Below are positions 1 to 5,096 of a stretch of 9,440 bases of DNA, one piece after another. The position numbers and the translations under genes were made by a program. Position 1 is the stretch's first letter; each line of letters opens with the position of its first letter. The notes beneath the pieces were generated by a model, which had not been told where the DNA came from, did not search any database, and was given only the letters and a program-made list of their open reading frames with translations. Source of the DNA: Flavobacteriia bacterium (lineage in GTDB: Bacteria; Bacteroidota; Bacteroidia; Flavobacteriales; Flavobacteriaceae); NCBI GenBank assembly GCA_011330545.1, contig DRQI01000028.1, positions 1 through 9,440 on the forward strand, written 5' to 3'.

Positions 1-2
1 CT

Positions 3-767
3 CTTGCTAAAGTTCAAGAATCAATTTCAAAAACATTGAAATTTAAAATCATTCATCGTTCTTTTTTGCCTACATACATATTTACCGATAGTGATTTGAT
101 TATCGTCATTGGTCAGGATGGTTTGGTAGCAAATACTGCAAAATATGTAAATGGTTTACCAATCATTGGAGTAAATCCTGACCCTGAACGTTATGATGGA
201 GTTTTACTAAAACATACTCCAAATAATCTAATTACTGTTGTCAAAAACGTTGTTACTGGTAATTATAAAACCAAACACGTTACGATGGCAAAGGCTCAAT
301 TAAATGATGGACAAACCTTATTGGCTTTTAATGATTTTTATATTGGAGCAGATTCTCATATATCATCAAGGTACAGCATAGAATTTAGTGGTAAAAAAGA
401 ACAACAATCTTCAAGCGGAATTATAGTTTCAACTGGTGCAGGTTCAACAGGTTGGCTGAGTTCAATTTTTAATATGACAAACAATATCAATGGTTACCAT
501 AAAAGTACTACAGATAAATGCGGAACAGTACTCAATTGGGATGATAACAAACTTGTGTTTGTAGTTAGAGAGCCATTTTTAAGCAAAACATCTAAGGCAA
601 GTATTGGTTATGGTCTAATCACTAATACTAAAAAACTTATAATAGAATCAAATATGCCAACAAAAGGTATTATTTTTAGTGATGGAATTGAAGCTGACTT
701 TTTAAACTTTAATTCGGGCAGTATTGTGGAAATTAGTTTAGCGGAAGAGAAGGCAAATTTGGTTTAA
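3..767 (+). CDS. NAD-kinase-fold protein (ATP-NAD kinase / sugar kinase-like), 5' end outside window
   Basis: The frame is open to the left edge of the window, and the first possible start inside is only a TTG at 36, so the true start probably lies upstream and the gene is partial. Numbering from that TTG, residues 20-38 carry a glycine-rich loop (DLIIVIGQDGL..NTAKY) at the place of the GGDGT motif of NAD kinases, followed by IIGVNPDPERYDG. Residues 99-104 (NDFYIG) sit where the NE/D motif is expected, and 128-140 (GIIVSTGAGSTGW) match the second glycine-rich motif (GLIVSTPTGSTAY in classical enzymes). The fold assignment is therefore good. The substrate is not certain, because GGDGT is changed to GQDGL: it could phosphorylate NAD(H), another nucleotide or sugar, or only bind a ligand. 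The protein should be cytosolic, as no signal or membrane segment is seen. The next gene starts 64 bases downstream on the same strand, so co-transcription with the conflict-type genes is possible but unproven. Confidence 0.75.
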   Translation, partial: LAKVQESISKTLKFKIIHRSFLPTYIFTDSDLIIVIGQDGLVANTAKYVNGLPIIGVNPDPERYDGVLLKHTPNNLITVVKNVVTGNYKTKHVTMAKAQLNDGQTLLAFNDFYIGADSHISSRYSIEFSGKKEQQSSSGIIVSTGAGSTGWLSSIFNMTNNINGYHKSTTDKCGTVLNWDDNKLVFVVREPFLSKTSKASIGYGLITNTKKLIIESNMPTKGIIFSDGIEADFLNFNSGSIVEISLAEEKANLV

Positions 768-831
768 AGTATTTAAGTTATGATGGAATATTAATTAACT
801 TGCATTCTTATAATAATTTAAAGAACATATT

Positions 832-1218
832 ATGCCTATAATTACAACAGCAGTTTTGACCACTATAATTACAACGCTAGCAAATAAAGGTCTTGAAAGT
901 GCTTTTGAAAATGTTGGAGAAAAAGTGTCCGATGGAGCTATTGACTGGATTAAATCGCTATTTTATAAAGAGGGAAAGCCTAAAAAAGCATTGAGAGAAT
1001 TGCAGGAGAATCCGGTCAAAATCGAAAAGCGGGAAATTGTTAAAGCTATAATTGAAAATTCAATTGAAGATAATCCCATTCACAGTAAATATTTAAAAGA
1101 AATTATTGAAATTCTACCTAAGAATGAAAATATAATATCAAATTATAAAAATATTAACACGGGGAAAATAGAGACAAAGGGAGGAGATGTACATATAGGA
1201 GATAATTATGATAGGTAA
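832..1218 (+). CDS. Small partner protein of a conflict system, ending in a GGDxxxGDN module
   Basis: This 128-residue protein has no function I can name. Residues 2-20 form a hydrophobic Thr/Ile/Leu/Ala stretch (PIITTAVLTTIITTLANKG) that could be a buried or membrane-contacting helix. Residues 21-47 are amphipathic (LESAFENVGEKV..AIDWIKSLF), and 50-100 are charged and helical. This layout resembles N-terminal regions of bacterial NLR/STAND-like and effector-associated proteins known to me, which is an inference. Residues 106-125 (KNINTGKIETKGGDVHIGDN) form a Gly/Asp-rich, probably beta-hairpin, module that recurs at the N-terminus of the next protein. The start is the ATG in MPIITT, preceded by an A-rich leader (aaagaacatatt) without a clear Shine-Dalgarno site, as is usual for Bacteroidota. 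The stop overlaps the next start by 11 bases, so the two are almost surely made together. A sensor, adaptor or membrane anchor for the large protein is the likeliest role, but that is a guess from context. Confidence 0.75.
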   Translation: MPIITTAVLTTIITTLANKGLESAFENVGEKVSDGAIDWIKSLFYKEGKPKKALRELQENPVKIEKREIVKAIIENSIEDNPIHSKYLKEIIEILPKNENIISNYKNINTGKIETKGGDVHIGDNYDR

Positions 1219-1276
1219 AAACATAAATGAGGGAAGCATAGACACGGGTGGAGGAGACTTACAATTAGGAGATAAT
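1180..1276 (+). repeat. Two near-identical 27-bp copies encoding the GGDxxxGDN module
   Basis: Copies at 1180-1206 and 1250-1276 agree at 23 of 27 bases and are spaced 70 bases apart. The first lies in the frame of the small protein (GGDVHIGDN) and the second in the frame of the large protein (GGDLQLGDN). Both keep codon phase although the two genes use different frames. The protein similarity extends to 13 of 20 residues. The pattern suggests duplication of a module across a gene boundary, or strong joint constraint on it. Confidence 0.8.
1198..1202 (+). promoter_or_regulatory. Shine-Dalgarno-like AGGAG for the large PIN-domain gene
   Basis: AGGAG lies five bases before the ATG at 1208 and inside the last codons of the preceding gene. 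With the 11-base overlap of the two frames this points to translational coupling. Strong Shine-Dalgarno sites are uncommon in Bacteroidota, and the same bases also encode part of the GGDxxxGDN module, so the match may be a coding by-product. Confidence 0.45.
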
Positions 1277-4200
1277 GTTACTTACTATATAGATGGATTA
1301 ACAACTCTTCTTCAAGAATATAAAGAACAATTAAAAAATATTGAGGGACTTATAAACCTTTTCAAACCAAGAACGGCATTACAATTATTAGAGGAATTAG
1401 AGAATAGAATAAAAGATATAAGTTTTAATAACGATATAATTTCAAGTAAAATTTTATTCCTGAAGGCATTGTGTAAAAGAGAATTAATTGATTTTTCTGT
1501 TTCATCTACTGCTGAAGAATTTATAAAGGCATACCAGCTTAATAAAAAAGACGAAAAGATTAAAGCTAGAGCCTGTATAGAGTATTTGAATGTTGGAGAT
1601 AAGAAAAAATCACTCAATCTTGCAGATGAACTTTTAGAAAAAGATGAATTTGATAAAAATGCTTGGTATGTAAAATTTTTCTGCTCCGAAGATTTTGTTA
1701 GAACGCTAGCCTCTATTCCTGAAAATGTACTTAGAGGTTATAATTTTCAGCATAACATTATTTATTTCTTAGTTCAAAGAAATAAATTAGAGTATTTAGA
1801 AGGTTTAGCTGAATTAGGACTCGAGTTAAATATTGAAATTAATAAATATCAAACGCTAACCTTTGAAAGCAAGCAAGCTTGGATTATTGCAATTGATCTA
1901 TTAATAAATAAAATATTTAACGACTTTCCTATTAGATATATTTCTGGTGAGAATTATGTTTTTGAAGACAACCCACTTGTTAAAGATGGTATAGTTTTAT
2001 TGGAGAAATTTATTAATCAATTAAAAGATTCTGAAATAAATGACTCTATTAAACATCAAAAATTATTTTACTTTTACTTTAAATACTTTGAACTAAAAGA
2101 GAGTGAAGATTTGAAAAATCTCGAATCTGTATACAATGATTTGACGGATTCAAATTGGTTCTATACGTTTACATTTTGTCAAGCACTTAATTATAGTAAG
2201 AACTTTGGTAAATCTTTAAAAGTTATTGACGAATATGAAAAGAAAAATGAAATTATAATAAGCGAATTTTATCTGTTCAAGGGCACAACTTTATTTTTAG
2301 CAAATGAGAATGATAAAATTTCAAATGTTTTTGACAACTATTTAGATTCAGTTGATATTATAAATGAAAAAGTTGGTTTCAACATTTTGAATGCATTTTT
2401 TAATGTATTCAAAAGGATTTTAACAAAAGAAGAGTTTGACACTTATGTAAAAAAGGTTATATCAAAGAAATTTATAAATAATGACTTTAAATCATTATTT
2501 GAAGTCACGTGCAGAATAAGGTATACTGACGATTATAATGGTGAGGATCTATACATTAAGTTAATACCTCTGATGGAGTCTGATGATTTTGACATAAACT
2601 GTAAAAACTTAATTGCAGAAAATCTAGATAATTTAGATAGAATCGAGGATGCAATTGTTTTTGTAAGGAAATATTTAGATAAATCAATTATTTCCCCAAC
2701 CTTAAGATTCTATATTCTCACACTTCACCAAAAATTAAGAAGTAACACTGAAAGTGGAAGAGGAATTTACAAAGAATTACTTAATTTATTAAAATTTTAT
2801 AGAGTAAATAGCAATTACAACGATGAACATTTATTGGGAATTGAACATAATCTTAATTTCGAAAAAAATGATTGGAATACGCTAAAGGAAGTTGACAATA
2901 TTTTATATACAAATTTCCCCAATGAAGAGAAGTATTTACTATTTTATTTAATTACATTAGAAAAACTTAAGGATTTTGAAGAATTAAGTAAGATTTCAAA
3001 TTGTATAAATGATTCATTTACCAATGAAATTGTCGGAGTTAATGTAAGTAAGATTTTGTTGAGAAATGATATAAATAAGAACAAAGGAGCTAGAATATTA
3101 TTTAATTTGGCTAATGAACTATCCAATACAGATGCCAGAAAATATTATTTGGGTATATCACATCTATTTGGTCAAGATTTTTTTCAAAGTTATGAGAGCA
3201 TTGAAATAGGGCTTTGGGTAAAATACTTGTTAAATAATAAGGAAGAAAAGGAACTTAATATTATAAAAGAGGATGGAATCCAGAAAAAATTTATTGGGAA
3301 AAAGGTTGGTGATAAGTTTACTATCCATAACAATATCTCTAATGAGATAAATAGTATTGAAATTCTTCAAATATATAATGATGAATTACGGCTTCATTAC
3401 GATATTCAAAGGGAAGTTCAAAATCCAGTAAATGACCTTGGGTTTGTTTCATTCAATGTTCCTGAAAAGATTGAAGATTTTGAAAAAATGTTAGTTGAGC
3501 AATTTGGTATTCAAGGAACTAAAGAGAAGCTACGTAAAGAAAAATTACTTGATGACTATTATAATTATCGTATTGGATTTACCGAGATAACAAGGTCTAT
3601 ATTTAGAGAGAATCCTGTGGATGCATATTTGCATTTAACCAACGTTAAAGGTTGTAAGTTTACTACCATTCCTATACTGTTTACAAAACCTGTTATTTCT
3701 GAAAATGAATTATCTTATTTTTTAGACTTCACTTCGTTAATGCTTTTCTATGATCTTGAAAAGAATATGGATTTTGATTTTCAGAATAAATTTACAATTT
3801 CATATTTAGTAAAAGAAAGAATAAATGAATTACTCATTGAAGAAAAGAATATTCCACATTCGGGATTAAGTATCAATATAACTAGTGATGGAATTAGAAG
3901 ATATATTGCACCTGAAAATTATAAAGAAGATAGAATTAAATATCTGCAATCTATTATTGAATGGATAGATGAGAATTGCATAATAGATTTTGTTGAAGAA
4001 AAGTTGGATATAGTTCTAAAATTGAAGGAAAGAGAACATGGCGATGATCATTTATTTAAACTTCTTGTTGATCAAATGTATATATCAATGAGAAAAAATT
4101 CTAGGCTTATAAGTAGCGACAGCACGCTTTTTTTATTTCAATATGTTAGAAAATTGGAGCATAATATTATTAGTCCAGAAAAATATATAAAAGCCTATTT

Positions 4201-4612
4201 TCCTGAAAAATGTAACTCAGAACTATATAGATATCTTTTAAAATCAAATTATTTAGGTATATCTGTCAATCTTGATGTTTTAAAGAGTGAATTTTATTCA
4301 ATGATAGTAGGAAACGAAAACTACTATCATAATTATTTGGAAAATTTGCAATATTCTATTCATAATGATTCGCAAATTATTCCAGTAGTAATTAAGTTCT
4401 TAAAAGAAGTATATTTAATTAGTTCAATAACTAAGGAAAATAAAGGAAGATATTCCTTTGAAATTTTTAAAAGTACATTTTATGGTATGCCTCATATGCT
4501 TATTAGAAATTATGAAAGGCTAATAAAAAAGGAATTTACTTTATTAGGAGATTATTACGATGACATTCTATTATCTTTTTCTTCTGCTAAAGATATTTAT
4601 GGTATTAAGTAA
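1208..4612 (+). CDS. TPR-like repeat protein with GreA/B C-terminal-like domain and C-terminal PIN-like nuclease domain
   Basis: The 1134-residue protein is probably a cytosolic effector; no signal peptide or membrane helix is seen. Residues 4-23 hold the module shared with the preceding protein (KNINEGSIDTGGGDLQLGDN). Residues about 30-680 are a long run of helices, with TPR-like pairs clearest at 56-160 (TALQLLEELENRI, FLKALCKREL, KSLNLADELLEKDEFDKNAW). Residues 690-724 (GIQKKFIGKKVGDKFTI..SIEILQIYN) resemble the C-terminal FKBP-like domain of GreA/GreB transcription factors. Residues about 815-1030 resemble a PIN RNase-like domain: YFLDFTSLMLFYDLE with D840, KERINELL with E870/E874, then D955 and LISSDST with D971, followed by the helices usual after such domains. 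I recall a Pfam family named PIN-TPR-GreABC with this architecture; that is from memory, not a search. The family's PIN domain is thought to cut RNA, and the repeats probably sense a trigger. The ATG at 1208 is chosen because it retains the shared module and has an AGGAG site just upstream. The DNA is visibly more AT-rich than sucA-sucB. Confidence 0.8.
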   Translation: MIGKNINEGSIDTGGGDLQLGDNVTYYIDGLTTLLQEYKEQLKNIEGLINLFKPRTALQLLEELENRIKDISFNNDIISSKILFLKALCKRELIDFSVSSTAEEFIKAYQLNKKDEKIKARACIEYLNVGDKKKSLNLADELLEKDEFDKNAWYVKFFCSEDFVRTLASIPENVLRGYNFQHNIIYFLVQRNKLEYLEGLAELGLELNIEINKYQTLTFESKQAWIIAIDLLINKIFNDFPIRYISGENYVFEDNPLVKDGIVLLEKFINQLKDSEINDSIKHQKLFYFYFKYFELKESEDLKNLESVYNDLTDSNWFYTFTFCQALNYSKNFGKSLKVIDEYEKKNEIIISEFYLFKGTTLFLANENDKISNVFDNYLDSVDIINEKVGFNILNAFFNVFKRILTKEEFDTYVKKVISKKFINNDFKSLFEVTCRIRYTDDYNGEDLYIKLIPLMESDDFDINCKNLIAENLDNLDRIEDAIVFVRKYLDKSIISPTLRFYILTLHQKLRSNTESGRGIYKELLNLLKFYRVNSNYNDEHLLGIEHNLNFEKNDWNTLKEVDNILYTNFPNEEKYLLFYLITLEKLKDFEELSKISNCINDSFTNEIVGVNVSKILLRNDINKNKGARILFNLANELSNTDARKYYLGISHLFGQDFFQSYESIEIGLWVKYLLNNKEEKELNIIKEDGIQKKFIGKKVGDKFTIHNNISNEINSIEILQIYNDELRLHYDIQREVQNPVNDLGFVSFNVPEKIEDFEKMLVEQFGIQGTKEKLRKEKLLDDYYNYRIGFTEITRSIFRENPVDAYLHLTNVKGCKFTTIPILFTKPVISENELSYFLDFTSLMLFYDLEKNMDFDFQNKFTISYLVKERINELLIEEKNIPHSGLSINITSDGIRRYIAPENYKEDRIKYLQSIIEWIDENCIIDFVEEKLDIVLKLKEREHGDDHLFKLLVDQMYISMRKNSRLISSDSTLFLFQYVRKLEHNIISPEKYIKAYFPEKCNSELYRYLLKSNYLGISVNLDVLKSEFYSMIVGNENYYHNYLENLQYSIHNDSQIIPVVIKFLKEVYLISSITKENKGRYSFEIFKSTFYGMPHMLIRNYERLIKKEFTLLGDYYDDILLSFSSAKDIYGIK

Positions 4613-4687
4613 AAAAGTAGTTTGCTTAAAATTTTGAGAAGTATTATCTTACAATAAATAGCAGCAAATGCTATGATTTTAACTTCG

Positions 4688-4709
4688 TGAGTGCAAATTG
4701 AGTGCAAAT
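4688..4709. repeat. Perfect tandem duplication of an 11-mer (TGAGTGCAAAT x2)
   Basis: TGAGTGCAAAT occurs twice without a gap, at 4688-4698 and 4699-4709, between the end of the PIN-domain gene and the tRNA terminator. GTGCAAAT occurs again at 4951-4958 on the other side of the tRNA, although there it overlaps the tRNA promoter. Repeats with a helical-turn period beside a tRNA could be protein binding sites, for example arm sites of a tyrosine recombinase, but no integrase gene is present to support this. Confidence 0.6.
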
Positions 4710-4710
4710 G

Positions 4711-4749
4711 AAAAAAGACTCTAAAAGTAGTTATACTCTTAAAGCCTTT
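4711..4749 (-). terminator. Rho-independent terminator of the tRNA-Asn unit
   Basis: On the minus strand AAAGGCTTTAAGAGTA (4749-4734) pairs over 16 positions with TACTTTTAGAGTCTTT (4729-4714) around a TAAC loop, and a run of six T ends the structure. Three of the pairs are G-U, so they become A-C mismatches in the plus-strand transcript. The hairpin is thus built for minus-strand transcription. It begins about 10 bases after the 3' end of the tRNA. Confidence 0.8.
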
Positions 4750-4759
4750 CTTTACTAAG

Positions 4760-4833
4760 CTCCTCCTCTTGGGCTCGAACCAAGGACCCTCTGATTAACA
4801 GTCAGATGCTCTAACCAACTGAGCTAAGGAGGA
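4760..4833 (-). tRNA. tRNA-Asn (anticodon GTT)
   Basis: The minus strand folds as a standard 74-nt tRNA. The acceptor stem is TCCTCCT/AGGAGGA with G as discriminator, and the D arm is GCTC..GAGC with the loop AGTTGGTTA. The anticodon arm is TCTGA-CTGTTAA-TCAGA, giving anticodon GTT for asparagine. The T arm is CTTGG-TTCGAGC-CCAAG. The CCA end is not encoded, as the next bases are CTT. The unit has its own promoter about 120 bases upstream and a hairpin terminator just downstream. It lies between the accessory genes and sucA. Confidence 0.97.
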
Positions 4834-4937
4834 ATTTATATTTTTTTACCCAAAAACCTATTTTTATCTAGGTTCAAAACCTGTTGCCATATAACACAAC
4901 TCAGTAACTGAGCCCCGGCAGGTAAGGAGGAATTTAT
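4825..4937. repeat. 15-bp exact direct repeat copying the tRNA-Asn 5' end
   Basis: taaggaggaatttat occurs at 4825-4839 and again at 4923-4937, a distance of 98 bp. In tRNA orientation it covers six bases of leader plus the first nine bases of tRNA-Asn. A spacing of 98 bp fits one tRNA plus a spacer, as in tandem tRNA arrays, but the upstream copy does not continue as a functional tRNA. Confidence 0.8.
4855..4923 (-). other. Structured leader or decayed tRNA upstream of tRNA-Asn
   Basis: Between promoter and tRNA the minus strand can form several stems. ACCTG (4923-4919) with CAGGT (4883-4879) encloses a CTCAG-TTA-CTGAG hairpin (4912-4900) and a short stem TTG/CAA (4899-4884). Further along there is a hairpin AACCTA/TAGGTT (4874-4855). 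Combined with the copied tRNA start at 4923-4937, this could be the remains of a second tRNA of a tandem pair (GGCTCAG like a D arm, AGGTTTTGAACCT like a T arm) or a small inserted palindromic repeat. Neither reading is proven, and no complete tRNA can be folded. Confidence 0.35.
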
Positions 4938-4953
4938 TTCCCGTTTGGGTGTG

Positions 4954-4983
4954 CAAATATAATTGTTTTTCTATTTTCTGCAA
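4954..4983 (-). promoter_or_regulatory. Bacteroidota-type promoter of the tRNA-Asn unit
   Basis: On the minus strand, TTG (4983-4981) is followed after 19 bases by TATATTTG (4961-4954), a full match to the TAnnTTTG -7 element of the phylum. Transcription would begin around 4946-4950 and run through the structured leader into tRNA-Asn. Confidence 0.65.
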
Positions 4984-5063
4984 GCGGTAAATACAATTTT
5001 TTTTGACGAATCAAAATTTGAAATAACAAGCCATTTATAATTATGTTGTTCTATTAAAAAGTG

Positions 5064-5071
5064 TATTTTTG
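5064..5071 (+). promoter_or_regulatory. Probable -7 element of the sucA promoter
   Basis: TATTTTTG matches the TAnnTTTG -7 consensus and lies 25 bases before the sucA ATG. The nearest upstream TTG (5046-5048) is only 15 bases away, closer than the usual spacing of about 19, so the -33 element is weak or absent. The leader would be short and A/T-rich (actaatagaatcattta), without a Shine-Dalgarno site. Confidence 0.45.
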
Positions 5072-5096
5072 TTTTTCAAACTAATAGAATCATTTA

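Noticed and set aside
768..831. Promoter for the conflict gene pair
   Set aside because: A TTG (800-802) and an imperfect TAATTTAA (814-821) are present, but their spacing of 11 bases is far too short for a Bacteroidota promoter.
1312..1617. Minus-strand open frame with hydrophobic residues inside the PIN-domain gene
   Set aside because: The hydrophobic look arises from reverse reading of AT-rich helical-repeat codons; no start context or neighbour supports it.
4883..4912. Possible integron attC or IS end in the palindromic segment near the tRNA
   Set aside because: The GTTRRRY / RYYYAAC core sites are absent, and no transposase or integron integrase is present.
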